Positions 44,541 to 52,983 of a DNA stretch of 64,000 nt are shown piece by piece. Both the position numbers and the translations under genes were made by a program. How positions within the stretch are numbered: the stretch's first letter is position 1; each line of letters begins with the position of its first letter. The notes beneath the pieces are model-generated. The model was not told where the DNA came from. It made no database searches and saw only the letters and a program-made list of their open reading frames with translations. The stretch comes from an uncultured Aquimarina sp. (GTDB taxonomy: Bacteria; Bacteroidota; Bacteroidia; Flavobacteriales; Flavobacteriaceae), in contig CANMLS010000001.1 in NCBI GenBank assembly GCA_947498785.1, positions 1 to 64,000 of the forward strand, written 5' to 3'.

Positions 44541-45104
44541 TTAATTATTTAGGATTAGTTTTTCCATCCTTATAATGGCATTATTAAGATATTTTGGGTC
44601 TTCATAAACTTGCATCAATAATATACCACCTTCTATATCTTGAACTATTTGTTCTGCAATCATCAATGCCTCGTGAGGTTCATGATTAATTTCCAAGAGA
44701 TATTGTAATCCAGAAATGAAATCTTGAAAAAATAATCGTATTTCTTTTTTGTATATTGGGTTAAGGTGAATGGTTTCTAGAGCTGTATTTGCCATTATAC
44801 ATCCTCCATCGGAAACTTTGAAAATTTTATCCATAAGTCCTTTAGTTTGGGTTATTTTCTTTTGAATCTCAAGCGTATCATTTTTGATAATTTTAAAAAA
44901 GTTATAATTAAAATAACTATGTACTGTTACTAGTACTTCTTTTATTAATTCTTCCTTATTACTGAAATAATAATAAAAATGTGATTTTTGAATACCACAG
45001 GCTTTAGAAAGCTCGCTCATACTGCTACTTTGAACCCCTCGCATTTTTAGGATGGGAATCACCTTTTGCAATACTTCTTCCTTGGATGTTTTTATTTTTG
45101 GCAT
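44541..45104 (-). CDS. TetR/AcrR-family transcriptional regulator
   Basis: 187 residues. The N-terminus reads TSKEEVLQKVIPILKMRGVQSSSM then the HTH SELSKACGIQKSHFYYYFSNKEELIKE (about 27-53). The C-terminal half is helical with a TetR_C-type pattern. A palindrome-like AACGTTCGTT lies 8-17 bp before its start codon, between it and the divergent menI promoter, so it may control both its own hydrolase operon and menI. The ligand is unknown. Confidence 0.9.
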   Translation of the reverse strand: MPKIKTSKEEVLQKVIPILKMRGVQSSSMSELSKACGIQKSHFYYYFSNKEELIKEVLVTVHSYFNYNFFKIIKNDTLEIQKKITQTKGLMDKIFKVSDGGCIMANTALETIHLNPIYKKEIRLFFQDFISGLQYLLEINHEPHEALMIAEQIVQDIEGGILLMQVYEDPKYLNNAIIRMEKLILNN

Positions 45105-45107
45105 TTT

Positions 45108-45127
45108 ATTGAACGTTCGTTAAAATA
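45108..45127. promoter_or_regulatory. Putative TetR operator between TetR and menI
   Basis: AACG-TT-CGTT (45112-45121) is an inverted repeat with A/T-rich flanks, 8 bp before the TetR start. Only a 10-bp symmetry is seen, so the call is modest. Confidence 0.4.
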
Positions 45128-45165
45128 ACGATTAAATATAGTTAGAATTATTAAAAGGCATTGTA

Positions 45166-45173
45166 TACTTTTG
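45166..45173 (+). promoter_or_regulatory. Putative -7 box of menI
   Basis: TACTTTTG matches TAnnTTTG and sits 17 bp before the menI ATG. It lies 40 bp from the TetR operator-like site. The -33 element is not clear. Confidence 0.4.
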
Positions 45174-45190
45174 TTTAAATTTTATAGGAT

Positions 45191-45616
45191 ATGAATTTGA
45201 CAGAAGAAGAAATACTGAAACAATGTGCAAAAATGTGTAAAAACACACTTATGGAAACATTGGATATCTCTTTTTGTGAAGTAGGTAAAGATTATTTGGT
45301 GGCTAAGATGCCGGTGACACCTAGAGTGCATCAGCCAGATGGTGTTTTACATGGAGGAGCTATGGTTGCACTTGCAGAAAGTGTAGGTAGTGCAGCTTCT
45401 TTCATGTTTTTAGATTTAAAAGAATTTTATATTAGAGGTATAGAAATTTCTGCAAATCATGTTAGAAGTATCAAAGAAGGATATGTGTTTGCAAAAGCAG
45501 AAATTGTGCATCCAGGTCGTACTACTCAGTTATGGGATATAAAGATCAGAGATGAAGAAAATCAATTAATCTCGGTTGTAAAATTGACAACGATTGCACT
45601 TCCTAAAACTAAGTAG
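45191..45616 (+). CDS. menI: Hotdog-fold thioesterase, probable 1,4-dihydroxy-2-naphthoyl-CoA hydrolase
   Basis: 141 residues. The PaaI/MenI hotdog motifs are present: the VHQPDGVLHGGAMVALAESVGSAAS segment with the catalytic-type acidic residue in the central helix (E68-like), then HVRSIKEG and the terminal TTIALP. It would release DHNA from DHNA-CoA in menaquinone synthesis. The role is supported by position: it is 1 bp before menF and in a cluster with menD and menB. Confidence 0.88.
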   Translation: MNLTEEEILKQCAKMCKNTLMETLDISFCEVGKDYLVAKMPVTPRVHQPDGVLHGGAMVALAESVGSAASFMFLDLKEFYIRGIEISANHVRSIKEGYVFAKAEIVHPGRTTQLWDIKIRDEENQLISVVKLTTIALPKTK

Positions 45617-45617
45617 G

Positions 45618-46700
45618 ATGAACATAGATAATGTTTATGCTAACCTTAAGAAGCAATTAAAGGACGAGCTACCTTTTGTTATATATAGAAAAGCGAATAC
45701 TCATGAAATAGATGTTTTTCTTCAGGAAGATGATGAATTGTATGAGTATAAAAACGATGCGGTTTCTGGATTTGTTTTCGCTCCATTTAATACGTTAGAA
45801 AAAACGGTGCTTATACCAATGGAGAAAAGCACTTGTTATAATGTTGTTATTTCTTCACGAATCAATATTGATAAAAATAAAAATGTTGTAAAATATGATT
45901 CAATTTTTGAATCTGGTGCAAAAGAAAATCATATACAGTTAGTTAAACAGGGAATTGATGCTATCAATGCAAAACATTTTAAAAAAGTAGTTTTATCTCG
46001 TAAAGAAGAAGTTGTTTGTGAAAATAATGATGCATTAGAAATTTATAAGCGATTAGTGATAAATTATCCCAAAGCTTTTGTGTATTGTTGGTATCATCCC
46101 AAAGTAGGTTTGTGGCTAGGAGCAACTCCAGAAACATTGCTTCATATAAAAGAAAATCATTTTTATACAATGGCATTAGCAGGTACACAACCTTTTCTTG
46201 GAGAAATAGATGTAGAATGGGGAAATAAAGAAGTTAAAGAACAGAAAATGGTTACCGATTTTATTCTTGATGAACTTACTCCTGTTTCCAAAACTATAGA
46301 ATCATCGAATGCATATACATATCAAGCAGGAACACTTTTACATTTAAGAACAGATATCAAAGTAGTGTTAGAAGAAGAAAATTTTGATGTGTCAAAAGTA
46401 ATACAGATAGTTCACCCAACTCCCGCAGTATGCGGCTTACCTAAAAATGAAGCAAAATCTTTTATCCTTGATTATGAGGGCTATGATAGAAAATATTATA
46501 CGGGTTTTTTGGGGGAATTAAATATAAGTAAGAATGGAAAAATAGAATCTAATCTATTTGTTAATCTTCGTTGTATGGAACTGGAATCTGATAAAGCTAT
46601 ACTGTATATAGGAGGCGGCATTACTAAAGATTCTGACCCAGAGAAAGAGTGGGAGGAAACCGTTAAAAAGACAGAAACAATGAAAAAAGTTTTGTTTTAA
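45618..46700 (+). CDS. menF: Isochorismate synthase
   Basis: 360 residues starting at ATG 45618, 1 bp after menI (the longer open frame at 45594 overlaps menI). The chorismate-binding fold is visible: KKVVLSRKEEV, PEMLxx-type GATPETLLHI, MALAGTQPF, the HLRTDI region, and the C-terminal ESNLFVNLRCMEL, YIGGGITKDSDPEKEWEE motif. It converts chorismate to isochorismate, the first menaquinone step. It is cytoplasmic and probably translationally coupled to menI. Confidence 0.94.
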   Translation: MNIDNVYANLKKQLKDELPFVIYRKANTHEIDVFLQEDDELYEYKNDAVSGFVFAPFNTLEKTVLIPMEKSTCYNVVISSRINIDKNKNVVKYDSIFESGAKENHIQLVKQGIDAINAKHFKKVVLSRKEEVVCENNDALEIYKRLVINYPKAFVYCWYHPKVGLWLGATPETLLHIKENHFYTMALAGTQPFLGEIDVEWGNKEVKEQKMVTDFILDELTPVSKTIESSNAYTYQAGTLLHLRTDIKVVLEEENFDVSKVIQIVHPTPAVCGLPKNEAKSFILDYEGYDRKYYTGFLGELNISKNGKIESNLFVNLRCMELESDKAILYIGGGITKDSDPEKEWEETVKKTETMKKVLF

Positions 46701-46741
46701 ATTATCTAGAAATAGTATGATATTGTAATTTAGCGACTCGA

Positions 46742-48466
46742 ATGAAGAAACGCTTATACTCAAAGATTCCTTTAGCACAAACTATTGTTGCCCTATGTGA
46801 GGCAAAAGGGATTTATCATATTGTTATTTCACCAGGATCTCGTAATGCACCACTAACTATTGGTTTTAGCGAACATCCTGAGATGAAATGTTATAGTATT
46901 GTTGACGAACGATGTGCTGCATTTTTTGCATTAGGTATTTCACAACAGATTCAAAAACCAGTAGTGCTAGTATGTACCTCTGGGAGTGCAATGTTAAATT
47001 ACTATCCTGCAATTTCAGAAGCATTTTATAGTGACATTCCATTGGTGGTATTAAGTGCAGATAGACCAATAGAGAGAATTGATATTGGAGACGGACAAAC
47101 GATTAGGCAAAAAAACGTATTTGAAAATCATATTACATATTCTGCAAATTTATACTCTGAAGTGGTTGCAGAAACTACAATTGATGATGTTAAAATGCGT
47201 CAAAAACAACATGAGGCTCAAAAACATAATGAAAGAGAGATCAATATAGCACTAAATACTGCGATAGAAAAAAATGGCCCCGTACATATTAATGTTCCAT
47301 TTTATGAGCCTTTATATGATAAGTTGGATGTACCTACGGTTATTCCCAAAAATATACCTTTAGAACATTCGTATTATAGGTTTTCTGATGATTTACAATC
47401 CAAAATGTTAAGGAAGTGGAATAGCGCAGGACGTAAAATGATATTGATAGGTGTTAATTCTCCTGGAACCGTTGATCAAAAATGGGTGGAATATTTTGCA
47501 AACGACCCTTCGGTATTAGTATTAACCGAAACAACATCAAATATTCATCATGACTCTCATGTAAATTGTATTGATCAATTGATTTCTACTTTAAATTCAG
47601 GTGAATTTGAGATGTTACAACCAGATGTTTTATTAACTATTGGTGGAATGGTAGTATCTAAAAGGGTTAAAAGCTTTTTACGTCAATATCAACCCAAGTC
47701 GCATTGGCATATTGATTCAAAGAAAGCGTATGATACTTATTTTTGCCTTACTGAGCATATAAAACTACAACCAAACCAATTCTTTTCAAGCTTTTTACAA
47801 AATACAGAGTTTGTAAAAAGTACCTATAAAGCAGATTGGATTTCAGTACGGGATCAAAGAAGAAAAGATCATGATGCTTATTTAAGTAAGATTCCTTTTA
47901 CAGATCTTAAGGTGTTTGAATCTCTTTTTAATGGGATTCCTGATCACCAAATGATTCAGTTAAGTAATAGCTCTACTGTGCGTTATGCGCAGTTATTTTC
48001 GTTAAAACCATCTCTAAAGGTCTTTTGTAATAGAGGTACAAGTGGTATCGATGGATGTACATCAACATCAATTGGAGCAGCATTGGCTTCAGGAGTGCCA
48101 ACGACGTTAATAACAGGTGACCTTAGTTTCTTCTATGATAGTAATGGATTATGGAATGAATATATACCATCAAATTTTAAAATTATCGTTATTAATAATG
48201 ATGGAGGAGGGATATTTAGAATTTTACCTGGTAAGGAAGAGAGTGATAATTTTGCTAAATTTTTTGAAACCACTCATGGTTTAACCGCAGAACATTTGTG
48301 TAAAATGTATGGTTTTAAGTATCATAGAGCGAATACTCTTGCCGAAACCGTTGAGGGAGTGAAAAATATGTATAACGATGATAGTTTTCCTCAGTTATTA
48401 GAAGTTTTTACACCTAGAAAACAAAATGATAGTACTTTAATCGGTTATTTTAAGCATTTCAGCTAA
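46742..48466 (+). CDS. menD: SEPHCHC synthase (MenD), thiamine-diphosphate enzyme
   Basis: 574 residues. Three-domain TPP fold: N-terminal Pyr domain with VISPGSRNAPLTIGF and DERCAAFFALG (catalytic Glu-like E55 region), the DHAP-like middle domain, and the C-terminal PP domain with GTSGIDGCTSTSIGAALA and TPP/Mg motif GDLSFFYDSNGLWN then NNDGGGIFRILPG. It joins isochorismate and 2-oxoglutarate. It lies 41 bp after menF. Confidence 0.96.
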   Translation: MKKRLYSKIPLAQTIVALCEAKGIYHIVISPGSRNAPLTIGFSEHPEMKCYSIVDERCAAFFALGISQQIQKPVVLVCTSGSAMLNYYPAISEAFYSDIPLVVLSADRPIERIDIGDGQTIRQKNVFENHITYSANLYSEVVAETTIDDVKMRQKQHEAQKHNEREINIALNTAIEKNGPVHINVPFYEPLYDKLDVPTVIPKNIPLEHSYYRFSDDLQSKMLRKWNSAGRKMILIGVNSPGTVDQKWVEYFANDPSVLVLTETTSNIHHDSHVNCIDQLISTLNSGEFEMLQPDVLLTIGGMVVSKRVKSFLRQYQPKSHWHIDSKKAYDTYFCLTEHIKLQPNQFFSSFLQNTEFVKSTYKADWISVRDQRRKDHDAYLSKIPFTDLKVFESLFNGIPDHQMIQLSNSSTVRYAQLFSLKPSLKVFCNRGTSGIDGCTSTSIGAALASGVPTTLITGDLSFFYDSNGLWNEYIPSNFKIIVINNDGGGIFRILPGKEESDNFAKFFETTHGLTAEHLCKMYGFKYHRANTLAETVEGVKNMYNDDSFPQLLEVFTPRKQNDSTLIGYFKHFS

Positions 48467-48574
48467 AACAAAGATTTTTATATGCTTTATAGGTTAATTA
48501 TTTATTAATAATTAATCTATATTTGATATAATCAAAGTAAAAAAATAACTAAAAACCTAAAACATTATCACCTT

Positions 48575-48916
48575 ATGAGCAAAAGAGACGAATTGATTAC
48601 CAAATATGCAGCTGATATTAAAGATAAAATAGGGGAAACTCCTGATATGGACCTTCTTACAAAAGTTACTATTGGATGTGGTCCTTCGATTTATAATAAT
48701 GATGCTTCTACAGTATCAGGTAGTGATGAAAAAGAATTAGCGACAGTAAAACAAAATTTTCTAATTAAAAAATTAGGGCTTTCTGATAGTGCAAAATTGG
48801 ATGAAGGAATAGCTTCTGTAATAGAAAAATATGGAAAATCTAACCGAAACAAATACAGAGCTGTTGTTTATTATCTATTAACAAAACATTTTGGAAAAGA
48901 ATCTGCATACAAATAG
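48575..48916 (+). CDS. DUF2853 family protein
   Basis: 113 residues. It matches the DUF2853 pattern: SKRDELITKYAADIKDK, TKVTIGCGPSIYNNDAS, then KQNFLIKKLGL and IEKYGKSNRNKYRAVVYYLL. It is small, soluble and helical; the function is unknown. It is flanked by its own promoter-like TATATTTG (48518-48525) and a terminator, so is separate from the men genes it sits among. Confidence 0.88.
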   Translation: MSKRDELITKYAADIKDKIGETPDMDLLTKVTIGCGPSIYNNDASTVSGSDEKELATVKQNFLIKKLGLSDSAKLDEGIASVIEKYGKSNRNKYRAVVYYLLTKHFGKESAYK

Positions 48917-48939
48917 TATTAAGATACTCTACAAAAGCA

Positions 48940-48974
48940 AAAGGTGTGTACAACAAACAGTACACACCTTTTTT
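48940..48974 (+). terminator. Rho-independent terminator of the DUF2853 gene
   Basis: AAAGGTGTGTA (48940-48950) pairs with TACACACCTTT (48961-48971), loop of 10 bases, then a T-run. Confidence 0.88.
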
Positions 48975-49007
48975 ATTTAATTTTAGTAAATAGGAAGATT
49001 AAAGAAT

Positions 49008-49015
49008 TATCTTTG
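49008..49015 (+). promoter_or_regulatory. Putative -7 box of the cvfB-like gene
   Basis: TATCTTTG matches TAnnTTTG and is 16 bp before the ATG at 49032. Confidence 0.45.
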
Positions 49016-49031
49016 CGCAAAAAATAAAGGA

Positions 49032-49865
49032 ATGTTAAAGCTTGGTGTGTATAATACGTTAGAAGTTGTAAGAGAAAGGGATCAAGGAATTTACCTTTGT
49101 GATGAAGATGGAAATGAAGTGCTCTTACCGAACAAATATGTTCCTGAAGAATTTATGATAAGAGATCTTCTAAAGGTGTTTGTATATTTGGATAGTTCTG
49201 AGCGTATTGTAGCTACTACATTAGAACCATATGCTACCATAAAATCTTTTGCATATCTAAAATGTACAAGTGTTTCTGAAATTGGTGCTTTTCTGGATTG
49301 GGGATTAGAAAAAGATCTTTTTGTTCCTTTTAAAGAACAAGCAAATAAAATGAAGAAAGGAAATTGGTATCTTGTTTATGTATATCTTGATGAAGAAACC
49401 AATAGATTACTAGCCTCAAGTAAGACCAATGCTTTTTTGGATAATTCTCTGGTGTTATTATCATCTTATGATGAAGTAGATTTAATTGCTTCGCATCCAT
49501 CACCATTTGGATGGAATATGATTGTGAACCAAAAGCACTTAGGTTTAGTATATGAAGATGAGATTTTTCAAAAAATTACTCCTGGTGATCGATTCAAGGG
49601 ATATATAAAAAAGGTAAGACCAGATGGTAAAATAGATCTAACATTACAACGACATGGTTATAGGGTTATAGAACCTAATGCAGAACAGATTTTAAAAGAG
49701 TTACAAGCTAATGGTGGATTTATTGATTTAAATGATAAATCTGATCCAGAAGATATAAAAGAAGTCTTTCAATTGAGTAAAAAAAGCTTTAAGAAAGCGA
49801 TAGGTTCTTTGTATAAAGCCCGAAAAATTACTATTGAACAAGACGGTATCCGGATCGTAGAATAG
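49032..49865 (+). CDS. CvfB-like S1 RNA-binding protein
   Basis: 277 residues. Successive OB/S1-like domains at about 5-60, 70-130 (SFAYLKCTSVSEIGAFLDWGLEKDLFVPFKEQ) and 145-215 (GWNMIVNQKHLGLVYEDEIFQ, GYIKKVRPDGKIDLTLQRHGY), then a winged-helix C-terminus (about 225-277). This is the CvfB/YitL arrangement. In Gram-positives CvfB affects virulence and RNA turnover; here the role is unknown. It lies in the men cluster but has its own promoter. Confidence 0.92.
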   Translation: MLKLGVYNTLEVVRERDQGIYLCDEDGNEVLLPNKYVPEEFMIRDLLKVFVYLDSSERIVATTLEPYATIKSFAYLKCTSVSEIGAFLDWGLEKDLFVPFKEQANKMKKGNWYLVYVYLDEETNRLLASSKTNAFLDNSLVLLSSYDEVDLIASHPSPFGWNMIVNQKHLGLVYEDEIFQKITPGDRFKGYIKKVRPDGKIDLTLQRHGYRVIEPNAEQILKELQANGGFIDLNDKSDPEDIKEVFQLSKKSFKKAIGSLYKARKITIEQDGIRIVE

Positions 49866-49942
49866 AAATATTGCATTTAAAACGACGTAATCAAAAAAGA
49901 CTAGATTAAAATCGTTGTGAGCTGATAAGAGTTTTTCAGTTT

Positions 49943-50356
49943 CTAATAAGCCAATCCAGTAATAGGACAGTAGGTTCCGCTGTATAGGCTAGCATCTTTA
50001 TAAGCTATGTTTTTTATACCTCCAGTTGTATTAGCGTTTGGATTATAACCTCTACCTGAGATCGAAAAACCAGATGTTTTTGACTGTGGGATACCAATAT
50101 TATATTTTGGAGAAATAGCTTTGCTCTTTGGTGATTCAAGAAACATTGTAGCAGGTTTTCTTAAAGCTTGCTGTCTTAAGTCAATATCAAGATTAACTTC
50201 CATCAATTGATAAGATGATGTTTTTAATTCTTTATTAGCAAAAGATATAGGTGCGCTTAATTGTTCCCACTCTATAGAAATAGACTGTATCAGGTTCTCT
50301 TGTGCATATGATAAAAAACTAATACTCCCAATAAATATTACTAAAAAACTCTTCAT
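49943..50356 (-). CDS. Secreted protein of unknown function
   Basis: 137 residues from ATG 50356, where a good signal peptide starts (MKSFLVIFIGSISFLSYAQ). The frame also opens at 50395 but that N-terminus is unlikely. The mature part is short, beta-rich and ends in a Gly/Asn/Tyr-rich stretch (SISGRGYNPNANTTGGI, then YSGTYCPITGLAY). No domain is recognised. It is convergent with the cvfB-like gene and divergent from menB. Confidence 0.75.
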   Translation of the reverse strand: MKSFLVIFIGSISFLSYAQENLIQSISIEWEQLSAPISFANKELKTSSYQLMEVNLDIDLRQQALRKPATMFLESPKSKAISPKYNIGIPQSKTSGFSISGRGYNPNANTTGGIKNIAYKDASLYSGTYCPITGLAY

Positions 50357-50597
50357 GAAGGTAAATATATTATCAATTGATGAAAAAAACATCAAAAACT
50401 ATGCTAAATTTTGTTTTAAGTCAGAAATAATAGTAGTGGTGGTCTGAGTTTTTTTAATTTTTTTTTGGTTTTTATTTTGTAGTGATGTTTAAAAAAGTGC
50501 TTCTATGAATAAAATTATTTTTTGATAATTTACCTCCAAAATCATATAGTATGATATGCTATATTATAGTATTTTTGAAAATACAAAAACATAAATT

Positions 50598-51440
50598 ATG
50601 AGTTCAATAGATTGGAAAACAGTAAAAGAATATGAAGATATCACATATAAAAAATCAGGAGGAATTGCTCGTATAGCTTTTAATAGGCCTAATGTACGTA
50701 ATGCTTTTAGACCAAAAACAACGAGTGAACTTTATGATGCTTTTTATGATGTGCAGGAAGATACATCTATCGGAGTTGTATTATTATCAGCAGAAGGACC
50801 ATCTACAAAGGACGGGGTATATAGTTTTTGTAGTGGAGGAGACCAGAATGCCAGAGGTCATCAAGGTTATGTAGGAGATGATGGAAGACATCGATTAAAT
50901 ATTTTGGAAGTACAGCGACTTATAAGATTTATGCCAAAAGTTGTTATTGCAGTCGTACCCGGATGGGCAGTAGGAGGAGGGCATAGCCTGCATGTAGTTT
51001 GTGATCTTACTTTGGCTAGTAAAGAACATGCAATTTTTAAACAAACTGATGCTGATGTCACTAGTTTTGATGGAGGATATGGATCAGCTTATCTTGCTAA
51101 AATGGTAGGACAGAAAAAAGCTAGAGAAATTTTCTTTTTGGGAAGAAATTACTCTGCACAAGATGCATATGAAATGGGAATGGTAAATGCTGTAATTCCT
51201 CATGCAGAACTTGAAAAAACGGCATATCAATGGGGGTTAGAGATTCTTGAAAAATCTCCAACTTCAATCAAAATGTTAAAGTTTGCAATGAACCTTACTG
51301 ATGATGGTATGGTAGGGCAACAAGTTTTTGCAGGAGAAGCTACACGGTTGGCCTATATGACAGATGAAGCAAAGGAGGGAAGGAATGCGTTTCTTGAAAA
51401 AAGAAAACCAGATTTTACAAATGTTAAATGGATGCCATAA
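50598..51440 (+). CDS. menB: 1,4-Dihydroxy-2-naphthoyl-CoA synthase
   Basis: 280 residues of crotonase fold. MenB features: KTVKEYEDITYKK start, RIAFNRPNVRNAFRPKT, the FCSGGDQNARGHQGYVG loop, the active-site FDGGYGSAYLAK (with the Tyr/Asp of MenB) and C-terminal PDFTNVKWMP. It closes the naphthalene ring in menaquinone synthesis. It is separated from menD by DUF2853, cvfB-like and a minus-strand gene, so it is a separate unit. Confidence 0.96.
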   Translation: MSSIDWKTVKEYEDITYKKSGGIARIAFNRPNVRNAFRPKTTSELYDAFYDVQEDTSIGVVLLSAEGPSTKDGVYSFCSGGDQNARGHQGYVGDDGRHRLNILEVQRLIRFMPKVVIAVVPGWAVGGGHSLHVVCDLTLASKEHAIFKQTDADVTSFDGGYGSAYLAKMVGQKKAREIFFLGRNYSAQDAYEMGMVNAVIPHAELEKTAYQWGLEILEKSPTSIKMLKFAMNLTDDGMVGQQVFAGEATRLAYMTDEAKEGRNAFLEKRKPDFTNVKWMP

Positions 51441-51468
51441 GTATTATAAAAAATTATCTTTGTAGTTC

Positions 51469-52302
51469 ATGAATAAGAAGGAAGAAGAACTTTTATCGAT
51501 GCATTATCAGATGGAAAAAACTGATATTAAACAGCAACGACTGGAAGATCGGCTTATGTCTATTTCTGAAGATTTAAAAAAAAGTAAGACTAGACGTAAT
51601 TTTTATTTTATTTTCATCTTATTTTTGATATTATTACTCACTGCTGGGAGTATTTATGTGATTGATAAAAATACGACTTACATAAATAATGGAACTTCTG
51701 TAGAGCCTGAAGATATTGAAGAATTACTATTTGTAAACGATTCATTACTAAAAGAGGTAAGTAAGCTCAAAACAGATATTTCAAAATATCAAAATCAACT
51801 AGTATCAGATACTTTGGCTACAACAAATGATCTTACTAATAATGTAGATTCAATAAATAAGAGATTAGTATCTGATATAGGCGTAGTTGTAGATACAACA
51901 AGTGGAAAATCAAAACTTAAATTTGAGAAAAAATATTGTTATATAAATAAGGTGTATAAAAGCAATGAGGTTGTTTTTATTGAAGCAGATATTATAGAGT
52001 ATTATCAGGGAAAAAAAGCAGTTAAAAAAGCAAGGGAGTATGGTGATGCTGAGTATGATTTGGATAAAAATGGAGATACATTATATTTTTTATATAATAA
52101 TTATTATATTCATAACCAGAGTTCTAAGTCAATAATTTTAGAACTTGACGATAAGGCGAGGGTGAAGATTGAAAGTGTCAATCGAATTTCTAATGGTTTT
52201 CCATTAAAAGCTTTTCAAAAAATTATTAAGGACAAACCTATTTTAGTTTTGGAAATAAATAATGGGATTGTCTATAAAATAACCCAAAAGAAACTCCCTT
52301 AA
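51469..52302 (+). CDS. Membrane-anchored coiled-coil protein (paralogue 1)
   Basis: 277 residues. The cytoplasmic N-terminal coiled coil EELLSMHYQMEKTDIKQQRLEDRL precedes a Lys/Arg-rich stop (KKSKTRRN), one membrane helix (about 44-63) and a periplasmic region with a second coiled coil (about 78-130) and a C-terminal domain of unknown fold (CYINKVYKSNEVVFIEADII to LEINNGIVYKITQKKL). The same N-terminal motif opens the next gene. It follows menB by 28 bp and may be co-transcribed. Confidence 0.72.
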   Translation: MNKKEEELLSMHYQMEKTDIKQQRLEDRLMSISEDLKKSKTRRNFYFIFILFLILLLTAGSIYVIDKNTTYINNGTSVEPEDIEELLFVNDSLLKEVSKLKTDISKYQNQLVSDTLATTNDLTNNVDSINKRLVSDIGVVVDTTSGKSKLKFEKKYCYINKVYKSNEVVFIEADIIEYYQGKKAVKKAREYGDAEYDLDKNGDTLYFLYNNYYIHNQSSKSIILELDDKARVKIESVNRISNGFPLKAFQKIIKDKPILVLEINNGIVYKITQKKLP

Positions 52303-52363
52303 GCATTGTTTAGAATATATCTTTAGAAAAATAACTAACTAAACTTTTGAAACTACCCCCACA

Positions 52364-52975
52364 ATGAAAGTTATGAAAGATGAGGATCTTCTATCTCTGC
52401 ACTATCAGATAGAAAAAGCCGAAGTTAAACAAAAAAAACTTGAAGACCTTCTAGATACTGAGTCAGAAAAGTTGAAAAAAAGTAAAAAGTCTAATCGATT
52501 ATTCGGATCATTTTCTCTGGTTCTGTTTTTATTGGCAATTTTCTTAGTTGCTAATGCTTTTTATTTTAGCAAATCCCCACCAGAAGATGTAATAAATGAG
52601 AAAAATAAAAATGTTTTATTAGAACAAGAAATTGCTTTGACCAAGGAAGAGTTGCAAACTTTAAAAAAAGAAAAAGCAGAACTTGATGAACTTAAAAAAT
52701 TATATCTATATAGAAGCTTAATTAATGAGGATACGGTGTACTCAGTACAACTTAAAGCGTTTAGTGCTAAAAACATACCAGCAATTTCTGAAAAATTTAT
52801 AAATGCACTGATATATAGTGATACTTCGTTTTATAAAATGAGTTTAGGTATTTTTGAAACATTACCTGAAGCCCAAAGCTTTAGAAAAATGTTAATAGGT
52901 TCAGGGTTTGACAAAAAAATCTTTGTGATTTCGTATAAAAATGGTAAACGATTAAAAATCGAAGAATTTCAATAA
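52364..52975 (+). CDS. Membrane-anchored coiled-coil protein with SPOR-like C-terminus (paralogue 2)
   Basis: 203 residues (ATG 52373 is also possible). The N-terminus DEDLLSLHYQIEKAEVKQKK is clearly paralogous to the upstream gene, followed by KKSKKSNR, one membrane helix (about 47-66), a coiled coil (about 77-112) and a C-terminal SPOR-like domain: YSVQLKAFSAKNIPA, YKMSLGIFETLPEAQSFRKML, GFDKKIFVISYKNG. SPOR domains bind denuded septal peptidoglycan, so a cell-division or envelope role is plausible. Confidence 0.75.
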   Translation: MKVMKDEDLLSLHYQIEKAEVKQKKLEDLLDTESEKLKKSKKSNRLFGSFSLVLFLLAIFLVANAFYFSKSPPEDVINEKNKNVLLEQEIALTKEELQTLKKEKAELDELKKLYLYRSLINEDTVYSVQLKAFSAKNIPAISEKFINALIYSDTSFYKMSLGIFETLPEAQSFRKMLIGSGFDKKIFVISYKNGKRLKIEEFQ

Positions 52976-52983
52976 TCGATCGG

